From Rotaria macrura (Eukaryota > Rotifera > Eurotatoria > Philodinida > Philodinidae), in the NCBI GenBank assembly GCA_900239685.1, contig OENT01000595.1:1-64000 (forward strand): DNA of 64,000 nucleotides, written 5' to 3'. A program made the translations under genes and the position numbers. The notes below the pieces were generated by a model that was not told where the DNA came from, did not search any database, and saw nothing but the letters and a program-made list of their open reading frames with translations. Below, piece after piece: positions 23,242-37,024 of the stretch (within the stretch, counting starts at the first letter, position 1; the number at the start of each line of letters is the position of its first letter).

Positions 23242-26200
23242 CGGTAAAATAAAATAAACTCAAACGCTGCTGAATTTTTATGATTGATAACATGCGAATA
23301 TGATTCGTTGTAGATGAAGTGAAAACTGTAATGCTCACATACTTGCATCGGGTGATAAATCTGATGCTAGAAACTTATTTTGGATATATACTGAATTTAT
23401 TATCCTAGTTAAGATTTAAGTAATAAAACGATTTAATTCATCGAGGAAAAGGGAGTACAAAAGAATGAATGATGAAATAACTTATGATTAGAAAAGTTCT
23501 TTTCGTTGAACAAGATTTTAGCAATAATTTCGAAATTCAAGAAAAAAAGCAATAAAATGATCATTCTTGTATTGAACAAAGCACAGGTGTAAGATTGTGT
23601 TCGATTTTATTCTCAATTTGAATATGAAAACGTTTATTGTGGTACTCATGCTAAGTGCTTCTATAAATTAAAGTTTAGTCAGATTAATGCATGTAAAAAA
23701 TAAATGTGCAGGAACTTTGATGGAGTGAAAATAATTTGCTTTGATGTACAGATCTGATAATTGCAAAAATGAATGCCATCGTTCATATTACTTGGTTCTT
23801 TTTTATGCAAATGTATCGATACATTACAATTGAATAACCTACATGATAGTAGTACGAATAAATCCTATATGGTTTCATTGATAAAATACTACACTATCGT
23901 AATCACATTCTACTGCTTCTGCTAGCGATGAATCCTTCTGAATAGGAGCGTTATTACAAATGATGAACAAAAAAGATTGGTTAAGTTATTGTCTTCGTCA
24001 AAATTGAGTAGATTTTTTTCAGTTGAGTTTTACGTCGTGGAAGAGTAACTTGAATCGACATGATTCAACGTTTAAATAACTAATGGTTTTTTGATAGTTG
24101 TCCGAAAAGAATAAAGAAACTGGACTGAAAAGTAGATAAATTAATCGAGACTAATTTTATTAGATTTGAAATCATTAGGTATTGTACCGGCTTTTTTCAA
24201 AAGCAAATATCACTTGAATTAAATTCAAGATTTTTGAAATGTTCCGTTAGTCGCAGACAGATCCAACACTACATATCAATCGATCAATAACACGATTGAA
24301 TATTTTGTACAGTAGTTGTAATGTGATTTGATTGCAAAATGATTTAAATTACTTGTAATAGAACCATCGTATTTGGAATTTTCGCCTGTGACTTATGAGT
24401 CAGTTATGTTTATTCATGTGTATCAGGTGACTTAGTTAAAATTTTGCAACAATTATTTCATATAGACAAATACTTGTCAATATAATCAGTTTATCTCTGA
24501 CTTCTTTCATAATTTTGAAATTCCATGCACTTATAAGACATATGACGAGTAATCGGTAGCTGTTTACCTGATATGTACATATATGTAGTACACGTATAAC
24601 TATCAACGAAGATTTATACTTGGCTCTCTTTAGATAAAATATTATGAATTTATTGTTGAAACTTAGTGTTCTCTGAAGAATTTGAATACGTCTGACTTAT
24701 TACCAATGTACTTTATTACCTTTTTGCATAGAATCAATCATTGTACTTTTATGTTCCCTAAAAATTGATTTATCATATACGTTCAAAATAAATTAATTTT
24801 TAATCAGTTACAAGGAATCGATAAATAATCATTCACATTCAGATAAATATACGTTTTATGAATCTCTGGATGTAGATGCAAACTGTAAAATTCTTACGAG
24901 TAAGATCGTAAAGTCGAGTCTCGTTCGGACAAGCAGCGTCAATGTTGTAGATAAACAGTTTATGTTGCAATAGGCCGCTTTTCTACTCTACTGTAATATT
25001 AGAAAAGAATATATATTCTGCCACTATGTTGTCATGTGAAAAGCATCAAAGATTTGTATATCCCTTCGTAGAATTTAAGAATCTCGATATATCAATCGAG
25101 TAGTTAATTGCTGTATTCTATTTCGTTTTAATCTATTTCATTTAAACGTATCTATGATGGACGTATTAGCAAAATATGAACTAGTCATTCGATTAAAATA
25201 AAACACTTTTATTAGCTTGCATTAAGATGCATCAATAATCCCATGTCGGTAAATACGTCACGGATATTTTTTCAATGCACTTCGAAAACTTGCCGATGTC
25301 TCAAATAAAAGCATATCAATAAACGCGGAATGCGTCACTCGCGATATCTGATAAGAACTACTACCTAGGAAGTATGTACGCAAATTTGAGATTCGTTGTT
25401 CACTGTTACGTATAACTATCATCAGAGTTTTTAGATTGTTTGTGTATTAAGATCTATTAATTCTTGTTCTTTTGAATAAATCTTGTCATAAGGACAGCAC
25501 ACAAAAAAAAGCAATCTTCATGAAAATACGACTGCACAGTTTGAACTTACGAAGTCAAATAACTTCATTCCAATAGGGTATTGTTTTGAGATGGAGACGA
25601 GAGATTGTGTTATATATGATAGGATATTTCAAACAGGTTGAAAAAAGAATAGTTTTTGCAGTTAAGTTCGTAAATATTGCTGATAATTAATCTCATCGTG
25701 TACTATTTAGCATTATTCTATTTTGAATACACGACGAAGAACACAGTTCAATCAATCCTCCGCTGCACACTTTTCATTAAGATAGAATATAGATGTTTCT
25801 AAATATTTATTTTCGTTTAAAGAAAAACATCTATTCTCGAGACGAAATTCTTGTCATTGAATGCTTGTCGATGCTACCGTAATCACTTATTGCATAATAT
25901 AAAAGTCTTCATTTTCATAAACAAATTTTTGTGTAAAATGCTTTAAGATACTGCATGGGAATACAGAAAAAAAAATGTAAACTACATAAAGTTGCTAAAA
26001 ATTTTGAGTTACTGAAGCTTTCGTAAAATTCTGCGTCGGTATAACTTTTGTTCTAGAATTTATTTTACATCTAATTGACATGGTAGTCTTTCAAACATAT
26101 GTACACTGGATATACATTGATTTTCTAGCAAAAGAAATAGAACATTTCATGATAGTACTATATAAGTATTAAAATTTCTCATGAACTTAAATATGAACTT

Positions 26201-27780
26201 TAAAAACGTTGCTCAACAATGCAAAATAAAATTAATTGTTAGTTTAATTTCGATCTGTATGAATGAAAAACTCCACGAGACATGGGACTATTACTCACCC
26301 AGTAAGTAATAATACGAACATTCTTTTCTTAATTCAACGATTGTACTTTGCAGGTTTACCTAAGTACAGATGTACTGACGTAAAAGTGCATATTTCGCTT
26401 TGACTCGCAATTTTTTTATCGACATCAATCATTTTTTTAGTCAAAGGATTTAAGTAGTAGTAAATAGATGAGAAGCTTTTATTCATTCTACTATACTTTA
26501 ATGTGTGTTGATAATAAAATCAAGATAATTTATTGGCTTAAAACTTCAGAAAACATGTGTGAGCATTAACTTTCTTTTTAACTATCGTCTCGCGCACCTG
26601 TCCATCCTACGCCCTGACGATTAACAACAAAAACTTGAATGTTATTTATTAAGGCGAGTCATTTTCCTGTTAATTCAATTCTAATTCTTCCTAATTTACA
26701 TTTTAAAATAAGTCAAATTTTGATGTAAATCAATCATCATTGTACAAGAAGTGCCATCTATTGGTGATTTATTACAGTTATTGAAGGTAGAGAATACAAG
26801 CGAGTGATATTTAAGGAAAAGAGAGTGCGTTTTTAGCATTATGCTAAGTGTCCAAAGTCCGATTGAATAATCATTTCTTTGTACTTTTACAATTTATGTT
26901 TTTAATTATACTTGGAAATCTAGAACACAATTTGAATGAAAGCTAAATATTCAACAAGAAGCCGACAATGACAAAAACAAAATTATGCATACAAATAAGA
27001 CTATTTTAACATCTTATGACTCTCTACTTTTCACTTTGTACTTATCAACTGTATTCATTTTTATACATAACATTCAGTGAATCTACACACTTGCACGAGA
27101 AAGAAACATCGTAAACATCAAGTGTTTGAATAGAATATAAAAATTTGAAAACATATACATTCAATGAAATTGTTATTTGAAGCATGAATACATGATATGT
27201 AGAACTAAGCTAAAGATTCATTGTTCTACATGACAGAAACACGGCAAACGAAAACAAAAAATTTACACAGTTTTCTCATTTCGAATAATTTATAATTTCC
27301 TATAGAGACTGTGAAAGCAATAATCAATTTCTGAATAGACAATGTCATTCACCGTGCAGAAATCACATGCCACTAAGTTAACAAGATTTAGTAAAACGTG
27401 CTGGAAACCTTATACTGCATAAATTTTTGAAATTATCAATCCTTCACCAGTAAGACAGTTCACAAATAGAAGCTAATCAATATTCAACGCATAGTTTTGA
27501 TACTCGTGGTTCAACATTTTAAATTTAACGTTATGTAGCAAACGAAACAGAAAGAACATAATGATATCAATGGATCTAGAAATTGATACGTATGTATGTG
27601 AATGACATGTTTACTTTTATGCTAGTTAGCACGATTATTTTTTCGATCGCAACTAGGCAAGCTTACATTCGTATAAATACTTTTAGATAGGAAACAGTTT
27701 GAAATATTCAAAAAATATTTTACAATGTCAATATTTGACGAACAACCGTATTGGATATTGAATCTGGTTGCAAACTACTA
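23242..27780. other. Long intergenic stretch, no supported gene
   Basis: About 4.5 kb of AT-rich sequence. No open frame of note on either strand, no repeat array and no RNA gene that I can recognise. Confidence 0.45.
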
Positions 27781-28314
27781 TTAACCCTTTAATTCTGAAT
27801 GTTCACTCCAGTGGACATCCACAAACTCACTATAGAAAAGTAATGAAAAATGTGATCAAGAAAGCGACTTGAATATTTTTTGTGGAGACTTTAATAAGAT
27901 ATCGATCGGTTAAAATAATTAGTTAAAATATTTATTTTGTATAATTTGTTGTTGTAAATATATGAATTAAGAAGTCCTGTTTCAAATGATACACATGGAA
28001 GATTCTTTTTTATTCATAACAATGAACTACTAATGAACAAAACCGAAACCGTAGTTTTAACTGGATTTCACACTGATTTTTCAGACATGTTTGATTTTGC
28101 TCCCGATTTAGACATAATTTTCTTTCAACACAAATGAAAGTTAATGGGAACAACATAGTTGAACGAGGGCTTCAACTTGTAGCAAAAATTTCAAAAAGAA
28201 ATCTTTTTATTAAATAATTAATTATTAACTTTTTAAAGAATTGAAAAGCTCAGCTTTTAAATATTGCGTAGTTATGCTGAGAACACACAAAAGTCTGTCG
28301 GGGTAAAGGATTAA
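27781..28314. mobile_element. piggyBac-type non-autonomous element (MITE)
   Basis: The left end reads TTAACCCTTTAAT and the right end reads TTAATCCTTTACC on the opposite strand, so both terminal repeats start directly after TTAA (27781-27784 and 28311-28314), the target piggyBac elements duplicate; CCCTTT ends are typical of that superfamily. The 534-bp interior has no transposase frame. A perfect short hairpin (AAAAGCT-C-AGCTTTT, about 28243-28257) lies inside. Age is moderate: the ends differ at several positions. Confidence 0.6.
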
Positions 28315-28685
28315 AGAAGAAATCATCAATAGAAAAAAATCAACGGTGCTTCGTAACAATGAATTGTACTTTCATTACGTTAAGTCTAATAATATATCAA
28401 TCATAAAATATCGTGTTCAATCCAATTGAATTCTGTGTACATAAATCTGAACGGTCAATATTATAATTTCTTATTTGTTGAATTATTGTACATTTAATGC
28501 AAAATTTATTTTTATTTGACGAAACTGAATGTAAATTAAATCTTTAGTAGATGATTAAAATTTTTTGTCAATAGTAAAGATGAAATGAACATTGTTCTTT
28601 TAGCAAATAAATCAATGCATAAATCGGTTCGATTTCTTTCTTCTACATCTCTATTGATTGGAATTCAATGTACATTTAATAACAG
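28315..28685. other. Short intergenic stretch upstream of the Ly6 gene
   Basis: AT-rich; presumably holds the promoter of the gene at 28686, but no clear TATA box is seen. Confidence 0.35.
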
Positions 28686-29235
28686 ATGGCATGTCAATGG
28701 TTGCGTTTACTATGGTTTTTCTACATGATCATCAATCGAATACAATCTCATGAATCTTCCATACAATGTTGGCGCTGTGAATTTACAGTTCAATCATCGG
28801 AAAACTCCGATATTTTTCTAGACGGTATGTATTCGAATTTGAATTAATTTTATCGTTTTTACGAAGCTTGATTAAGATTGTGAAGCACACTTTGATTTTA
28901 CACAACATACACGAGAAGATTGTAATGGTAAATGTTGGAAATCAGTTGATTTAATCGACAGAGCATCATATGAAAATGTAACTTATGATCAATCATTGAT
29001 AAAATATAAGAATCGTACAAAATTTAAATCAAGTCGTCGATGTTTTTCAATCAATGAACTTCTACGAGCAGCAGAATTAGGTATCAATACATCAGATGGA
29101 TGTCGACAAGTGGAAAAATATGATAAAAAAATCAAAGAGATTTGTTTTTGTTCAAATCAAGATCTTTGTAATCGTGGATGCAAATCAACACGTTACGTTT
29201 TTCTTTTACTAACTTCTGTTTTCCTTTTTCATTAA
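28686..29235 (+). CDS. Ly6/uPAR-like three-finger protein, GPI-anchored
   Basis: Two exons, 28686-28824 and 28877-29235, joined across a 52-nt GT..AG intron (phase 1), give 165 residues. A hydrophobic signal peptide (about 5-20) precedes a Cys-rich domain that opens with QCWRCE and closes with ICFCSNQDLCN, the C-terminal CxC..CN signature of Ly6/three-finger proteins. Internal landmarks are REDCNGKCWK, RRCFS and DGCRQVE, giving the usual disulfide pattern. A final hydrophobic segment after GCKSTR (about 151-165) lacks a cytoplasmic tail, as expected for GPI attachment. In animals such proteins, including the insect Quiver/Sleepless group, sit on the outer membrane and modulate receptors, channels or cell contacts. 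The specific partner cannot be inferred. AATAAA follows at 29298. Confidence 0.8.
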
Positions 29236-29297
29236 AGAAAACATTCTATCATAATCATGAAACAGACATTCTTGATATAGATATAAAGCTTTCATAG

Positions 29298-29303
29298 AAT
29301 AAA
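29298..29303 (+). terminator. Polyadenylation signal of the Ly6-like gene
   Basis: AATAAA 62 nt after the stop codon. Confidence 0.6.
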
Positions 29304-31850
29304 AGCTCGTCCTATTCGAACAAATATCCAAGAACAATATTAAATTATTTAATCGATTTTTCTAGACATCAATCACTGTCTCGTTTTAACTTTTTCATCG
29401 TATAGAAACGTGTGTCTTGTACATAAATGTTAGCTATGGAAGAATAAAAGAGTTTCTGTTGTCGATAAATTAAAAACAGAGCAAATTTTCTTGCAGTAGG
29501 TTATTGAATGATTTACTTTCTATTCAACTTAATTTAAATTGACAGCAAGATGGTAGAACATATTCAAACTTTTCTCTGCTATGTATATAACTTTCAAAGT
29601 TTCACATGATAAAAGTCAATGCATGTATCACTATTAAAAAACAAATGATTAGTAGACGATCGAATTGAACATAGGACTAAAGTTCTATAATGATGCAAAA
29701 TTAGAAAAAATAATCAGATCAATTTTAATTTCCAAATAATTATCATAAATTTTATCGAAGTTTTTGGACGATTTTGAAACTTTGAATTTATCAATTATAA
29801 TCTATTTCTATCCTTGATAATGAATATAATATTAGAGATCGAACGAATTTAAGCTTAGATGATTATTCTCCACTGAAATGGATGATGCATTACTGACATG
29901 ACTCACACAGTCATGATACATGCATTGAACGATAAGATTCGTACTAATATATATTATATGTGGATGTAAATATTCATGAGATGTAGAGACTACATTGAAT
30001 CGAATGTTGTTCGTGTTTGTCTAAAAGTCATAAAAATCATTAGAACATTTTACGTTGAATTCACTGTGCTCGAAATGAAAACAGTGAGTTTACCTTCGGT
30101 AAATTGCTTTGAATGTATCTTCGATTCATGTCATAGTGTTGCCATAAATACAAAAAGTATATACGATAAGGCAAATTATCGTTACTTTTAATTTCCTACT
30201 TATCTATAAACTTTTTTTCTCAAAAGTCATAGTTCTTTTTAGTTTTCATTGATCCTATAATTTTAGAATTCTTCTATCAAATGGAATTTTCTTTGATAGA
30301 AGGTCAACAAAATATTCAATTAATATTGAATTTGTCTACCGAAAAGCAAGAACACATTGAATTCTGTTCAAACTATTGACTTTTGAAATACTTGTAATGT
30401 CGTCTATGCATTGAATAGAAGGCTCACTGACAATCGATCTTTGAAATAGAGAATGTTTAAGAAACGCGATCAAGGTACCGTTGTGATTCTTTTGGTATTC
30501 ATACAAAGATGAATTCAATTGTCTCGAAAAATAGAAATAAAAAAAAAGGAAGGATCTTGTACAGATATTTCTAAAAAGAAATGGCTTAGACTCTGATATT
30601 AAACAATGTGATAAAGAGCATCGGATTGAAAACGTACAGCTGACGATAAAAAGATGTACGTTTATTTTCAAAGCCTATACCGTAAACAATGCTTTCTTCA
30701 AGCACTGCTTCTAATTCATATTTGAAAATGAAAACTAGACATTTAGTATCATTCCGAGCATAGACAAAACAAAAGATTTACTAGCAATGCACACTGTACA
30801 TTATTTATGTTTGTTCAATGTATAACTCTACCTATCATCGGATAAATATAGTATTTTGATAACTCATAACGCTAGATAATTTCTAAATCGGAAGGTATTG
30901 CTTTGCAATACGAGTTGCACAACAAAGCTGAACATGCACGAATTTTCACATATGTAATTCAGTGTCAAAATCTTGGTAAATAGTTGAGAGTATCACGTTT
31001 ATTGAAGACAATTATGAGATTCCAAAGCATCTGATCATTGTCGTAGTGTATCGAAACCAACATTGAATTCTCTTCTCTTTGAATATGTTGATTGCTTAAC
31101 TCAACATAGAAAAATGTATTTTCTATTATAATATAATGACTGATATTTCTTTTCTAACCTGAAAATGAATTGTATCATCAAGTTCATGCTATGATTTATT
31201 ATAGTAACATCCTGTAGACATTCTTAGTTTATATATATATGATTCGATTTTGTTTTCGTTTTCTATTCGAATTAACCGGATGAAACTATGAGTTGAGTGC
31301 TCATGTAATGAAAGAATTATGCTTCATATTTAAAACTGACGTATATCTCTCTTTAGTCGAAACTATTCCGATAACATTTCTTTCAGTTCAAATTGTAGAC
31401 CCGATCAGCAACTATCCTCATAACATATTATTAGAATAGCTCGAACGAAATGATTCAGATTCATGACAAGTTTATTTGCCACTTAATTCCATATTTATTA
31501 TCATGAAAGAAAAAAGTATATGAAAATGAAAAATAAAGAATGAATTACAGCAGTAAAAATGAAAGCGACGGTGTTCAAATTCAAAGAAATAAAACTTTCT
31601 AAGAATTGATTATTATGGAATAACAATTATTAATTTTTAAAGACTTTATATAGTGTATTTCGTATCCATAAAATGAACTTCAAGACGATATGTGTCAGCT
31701 CGATGTTTCAGTCTTAATGAGGCTGTGAAAAGAAGCTTTACTTATCCGAGAAGAAAAGTAGAAAACAAGTAGTGCGTGAGAAAATATGAATGTTGATAAT
31801 CAGACATACATTTAAGATCGATAGCGATAGCGTTAGCTGACGTTATTCTT
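29304..31850. other. Intergenic, no supported gene
   Basis: Open frames at 29976-30191 (+) and 30336-30671 (-) have no recognisable features and look like chance. Nothing else seen. Confidence 0.4.
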
Positions 31851-32249
31851 CTAGGTACTGGAAGACAGATGCTGTGTGATGGGCTCAGTTGAACCTATCG
31901 TATCGCCATGATCAGATGTATCTGAAGTTTCAGCCTTGAAAGCAGACTCAGACGAACCTTTCGTCTCAGACGCACCCTGGCCATCAGTTACGTTTAAAAT
32001 AGGACTTGTTATTAGAATCGCAGTCGAATTAGAACGTGTAGTTGAAGATGTTGCAGTTGTCATGGTAGTGTGTTGATTAATATTATTTATGTCTTCTCTC
32101 AATCTGTCTATACGTCGATCGAGATGATTGAATCTTTTGTTCATAGTTCCAAGAGTAGCCGCCGTTAGAATGAAATTGACTGTTCCAAAGATACCGATAA
32201 TACCCAATATGATCAAGACATGTACTGTACTCATTGATCCTAAAGACAT
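31851..32249 (-). CDS. Small single-pass membrane protein, family member 1
   Basis: Single exon, 132 residues from the ATG at 32249; an in-frame ATG at 32351 exists, but alignment with its relatives places the start here. Layout: a short polar N-terminus, one transmembrane helix (about 11-33, LIILGIIGIFG to ILTAATLG), a charged heptad-like segment (NKRFNHLDRRIDRLRED), then a long Ser/Thr/Gly-rich tail. It aligns with the genes at 37025 and 51902 and the pseudogene at 53658 through the core (I/L)LGI.G(I/L)FG....AATLG.(M/L). No known family is recognised. The Ser/Thr tail suggests an O-glycosylated ectodomain if the tail is outside (inference). TATATAAA lies 126 nt upstream. Confidence 0.65.
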   Translation of the reverse strand: MSLGSMSTVHVLIILGIIGIFGTVNFILTAATLGTMNKRFNHLDRRIDRLREDINNINQHTTMTTATSSTTRSNSTAILITSPILNVTDGQGASETKGSSESAFKAETSDTSDHGDTIGSTEPITQHLSSST

Positions 32250-32374
32250 TAATTGTTGGTTCGTTTTTATTTCACGAAAAAAATAGTTGAGACTCTTTTG
32301 AATAAGTAAGTGCTCTTGAAAGAGTTTGCTTTTTGATAAATGATATATCAATCAAATCTGCACTCCTCTCCCTC

Positions 32375-32382
32375 TTTATATA
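32375..32382 (-). promoter_or_regulatory. TATA box of small membrane protein 1
   Basis: TATATAAA on the minus strand at the edge of a TA run, 126 nt before the ATG at 32249; the family member at 37315 has the same box about 109 nt before its ATG. Confidence 0.45.
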
Positions 32383-33055
32383 TATATATATATGCAAGCA
32401 TCAATGACTAATTCTAGTGGATTTACTGATACATCAGGAAAGAATACATCTATTTTCGATTTCTCCTTTTTTCGGAAGTGATAATTTTCGTTTAGAAAGA
32501 TAAAAGCGTAGTTTTCGAAAACAAAATTATTCATACTTGCATTAATAGTTTCAAATTTCAGAAGTACTAATATTGGCAACTCTTTTTTTATTTTATTTTC
32601 TCTCTGTACACGTTGATTACTTTGAATTACTAAGTTGGATTTAGCTATATATCTTTGCACATTGACGACATGTCACTTATTCTTATGCACACTATATACG
32701 TCAGAAGCTTTCAATGAGTGAAAGTTATTTATATATTTTCATTTCGATAATATTAAATATGAAAATTAGTAATTATTTCTCAAAGGTAAAACGTATCATG
32801 TTCTCTTTGACGCATGCTCAACGGCGAGTGTTACGTTTGATTCAAATAAATGAGAGATTGTTATCTCCGTAAAAATTAAAATTTAACCACACTGATCGAT
32901 TAAACCAGAAGAGGAACCTATCATAAAAATTCATTTCATCATAATTTAAACTATATGATTTTTAACTCTTCTATTCTGACTATTACACGTTCATTTTATG
33001 ATACTGAGAGGATATATTCAGAGGGGTATATTCTAATGATATTATCTGCCTTCGT
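32383..33055. other. Intergenic, no supported gene
   Basis: AT-rich sequence ending in the 8-bp target site (33048-33055, GCCTTCGT) of the hAT-type element. Confidence 0.4.
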
Positions 33056-34461
33056 CAGGCACGCAATCAGGATTTTTGTTTGGGGAGGGGGGCAAATTTT
33101 CTGGATCTTATTTACTGACATTCTTTGTCTGTGATGAATGGTTTCAAATTTATTCTGGTTCATAGTTTTTATTTGTCAACATATATTTACAAAATGAAAA
33201 TAAAAAAAGTACATAAATATTTGTTGGGGAAAACAATGGAATAGGTTAATTTGATAAACTTATTTTACGTTTTGATTTAGCGAATTCGTCAATGATACTA
33301 TCGATATTCAGTTTTTCATCAATTTCTTTATCAGAGACCGAAAACGAATCGAATTGTCGGATGATTCGATTCGACTCAATCCGAATCGAATCGAATAGGA
33401 GGTGTCTATTCGGTTTCACTTCCGAATCGCAGCGCTAAGTATCATTTTCAAATATTTTTCGCGTTATATGTCCTGTCGTTGGAACACTTTGCTGCAATAC
33501 CACCACTGAGTAGCAGTTCATCGCTGCTGGACAAATTATCATGCGACGAAGTGCGAAGTTTGACTTCTCGAAAGTAAACACCATTCTTTTTATTAACTCA
33601 GTCGGAAGTAACAGTGATTGATAGTTTTTTTTCTACTATAGTTCGTCTCTACTTCATTGCAAATTTTTTCTGCATAGCCTTGCTATTGTTCAGCTACCTA
33701 CACGTGTGCTTGCAGATTCTTACTGATAGAATCCGTGGGTGAAAGCTGAGATTTTATTGCTTTTAAAATCCCATATGTATATTAAAAAATTTACACCAAT
33801 TCTGTATAACCCGAATTCAAGAGAACAGCTCCCATAGTAGTAATTAGTATTTTCGAAAACTTGGGAGAAAATCATTGGCATCCTACGAAATCCAAAGTAA
33901 GCTGCAAAAACCTAAAAGATCTATGCTAGTTGCAAATCGTGTCAAAAATTAACCCATAGATAAAAAATCCTTGCTATTGTTACTAAAACGTTTGCAATAA
34001 TCGGAAGATTTCAGCATTCTCAGAAAATTCAAGAAAATGCGGGTAGATGTGGATTAGAAGTGGATTTCGAAAAATAGACAAAACAGTTCTTTCCCTTAGT
34101 TAGAACTTTTAGATGCACCCATACTCAATCTCCTTTTTGTTAGGAAATTAATTTTTCCTTGTCTAATTTGTTTTTGTATTATAATTATTCTTTGCGAAAT
34201 ACACTTAAAAGCAAAAGAAAAGAATAGCGTCCATCGAGACAGATGATGCTTATCATGGCTGTACAAATTCTCTATATACAATGCTACGATCTTCTGTTAT
34301 GTATGAGTCGAATCGAATCGAATCGGGTCGAATTGAGATTTCTCTATTCGTTTCGGTCTCTGATGTTGATAACAGGAAAAATATATACTATCAATGATGT
34401 TTTTTTGGGGGTAGGGGGAAGGGGATCGATCCTCCCAATTCCCCCTTACAGTGCATCACTG
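33056..34461. mobile_element. hAT-type non-autonomous DNA transposon, 1.4 kb
   Basis: The left end CAGGCACGCAAT and the right end, CAGTGATGCACT on the minus strand, form an imperfect terminal repeat. They are flanked by GCCTTCGT (33048-33055) and GCCTTAGT (34462-34469), an 8-bp target duplication with one mismatch, as made by hAT transposases. Both ends carry G-rich runs (33080-33092 and 34405-34423) that stand out from the AT-rich background, followed inward by a second, longer inverted pair starting ATCAGAGACCGAAA (about 33331 and, mirrored, about 34359) and by tandem GAATC/GATTC pentamers (33364-33396 and 34304-34330). No transposase frame is readable. Element is fairly old but its boundaries are clear. 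Confidence 0.65.
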
Positions 34462-34469
34462 GCCTTAGT

Positions 34470-37024
34470 CATAGAGATTATCACGTTCGAGAACTGCCGG
34501 GATGGACATACGATTGAGTAGGACATATAAACATCAACCCAAGCATTCATGTTAGTTAATTGATTATTTTTATGTTACTCATTTATATGTTGATGCATAC
34601 ATTATACAGATCGATGTTAAATTATCGAGAGCTTGAAATTCATTGATAGCTTCACGATTCATAGAAAAGACGAGTCACACATACTCGATCGATTAGCTAT
34701 TCAATTCTTTGTATCGAAGAAATCTGTGAAGACATTTGTACATCGAATAAAACTTATGCGAAAGAGTTGAATTCTGTTCTGTGTTACTTAGTTCCTTATT
34801 CTATCAGAAAGTATTTTATCATTCTCAGTATATTAAAAATTCAATGTGGAAATTCATTTAGTTGTCTTCTGAGCAACTGTCAAATATTCGATTTTAGTAT
34901 TGAAAGTTCAGATGTCTTCATTCATGGATTGAATCTACGACAATTTACATGTGATAATCCTAGCATGTTACAATAGTTGTTCGATCACACAGAACACTAA
35001 GTTCGAATGTTATGAGAAGGATCGCAAGCAAAACGTTACTAGTTAGTCTTCTTGCTTTTATAAACTAGAAAAGTGTTGTATTTACTGTAAAAGTGTATTT
35101 TTAAATAATTAATTGAGAATTGAGTAACGTAAGATCATGGATAGACAACTAAATGTCTTATGTTTAATTTTTCTTTGGTCGAATAAAATTTCAAATGCAT
35201 AATCACTATTATTCTTCGAATACAAATTGAATATATGCGATTTCAATAAATATGAAGAGTATAAAGAAATGTTATTCACTGTTACTTTCATTTACAGTCT
35301 TTTGAGTGTATTGACTTATCGTAAATCCAACACCTTCTCTCAAAATAAATATATTGATTTGTTCTCAACTTAAGCCGTAGCAAGATATTCATTTTCCCAT
35401 GAAAATATTCTTTCATCAAAATACGAATGAAAAAATGAATTAATGGTCGACAAAACATTTCTTTTTCTATCGTAAGATCAATACACATCCCCTTCAAAGA
35501 ATTCATGCAATAATCCATTAGAAGTCTAAGAATTATAAGTACTGTAAAATATTTACCGATAGACTATGTTACTTTTTTTCCTATGAATCATTGATCTTCC
35601 ACGATATGCAGATTCCAGGATTGACTGTGGATGCGAGAAAGGTCCGATGACAGCCAAAATTGAGAAGGACACTATTATTTTTAGGTTAGATCTGATATCA
35701 ATCTTTCACTTACATCCATCTTAAAAAGTTCAACTTTCTCGAACAAGTTTCCAAGACACAACAAAAACTCTTGTCCAATCTAAGAAAATTTCTCGATACC
35801 TTGATAAAAGTAGGGATATTTTTCAAATTCAAATTCGCTTACATGATGGTTATTTTTTGCAGAGTCAAAAGCTTTTTTTCCTGGGCTAATGAAAAACTCT
35901 CATTTTCCATAGACTTTTCTAAAAGACATCGTTGAAATAGGTATTAGTAATCTTGACGACGATGACGGTCATACGTGTAGTATCTGTTCGAAAAAACACA
36001 GAGCTACGAGTTGTCATAAAAATCACAGATATCTTTAAGTTATACGTGCTACTATGGTTAGATTTTTTTCAGCGAAATATTTTTATATTTCTTAAGAATA
36101 ATCTAACATAAAAACTACAGTTTGAGTCTGCTTGGCGAGTGAAAAAAAACAGTCAATTGCTTCTATTTATTACATCGTTTCATCATTCAAGTTGACAGTC
36201 GAACAGAGAGTTAACGATTATTCGAGATGAATCATCTCTCACCTCTCTTCCTTGCTTGGGACAAAAGGCTTTCAACGAACTCTGAGTGTGTCGACTTCGA
36301 CAGAGTGAAGAATCGATATAAGTCAGAAATGACTCCAAAGAAACCTTTTCCCACTAGATTAACATAGAAAAATGGCTCGTGCAAAGGAAAAGATCAGCAC
36401 CTTGAACTATCTTGAATTTCTCTATTAAATATAGTTTATTTGTCTTCACGCACTTTTTCAACGATTTGAATGTTTTGCCATGATTGAATTAATTAGACTA
36501 AAACTTGATCTTTTAATTGCTGTTTTCCTGATCTGAAGAAATTCTATCCATGTAATTAAGCTTCTGTTTTTTAAGAAGCCACTATTGATGAACACTTGAT
36601 AAAGATTATTCTTAACTTCCCTTTAATCTAACGTTATATGCCTGTGAGTGATTGAAAGAAACCATCCTTCTTGTTTTAATGTCACTCATAAATTTCTTTC
36701 CGAAACAAAAGAATCAGCCTTCATTTTATATATTCTTAATCAGAAAAAAAAATTTATGTCATTGATCAACTTTGATTATTTGTCTAGTATTCAAAACTTC
36801 TATCTGTTTGTATTGCAAGGCATAGCCTCTTACCAATGAAATATACTGATACGTAGATTATCTTTCATTAAATAACTTAGTAGAAATTACAAAAAGTATA
36901 CAGTAAATAAATGAAAACAAATAATGCGAGAGTGTGTCGCATGTTTATAGAAAATTTGAAGATCGATAATCAATTCTTTATCAGATATTGACGACACTCG
37001 CATTGATTAATATTTTCTTCGTCT
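34470..37024. other. Intergenic, no supported gene
   Basis: Short open frames at 34767-34976 (+), 35288-35518 (-) and 36648-36839 (+) have no motif or splice context. Short stretches near 35610-35690 and 36290-36400 are less AT-rich and could be decayed coding sequence, but I cannot name them. Confidence 0.4.
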
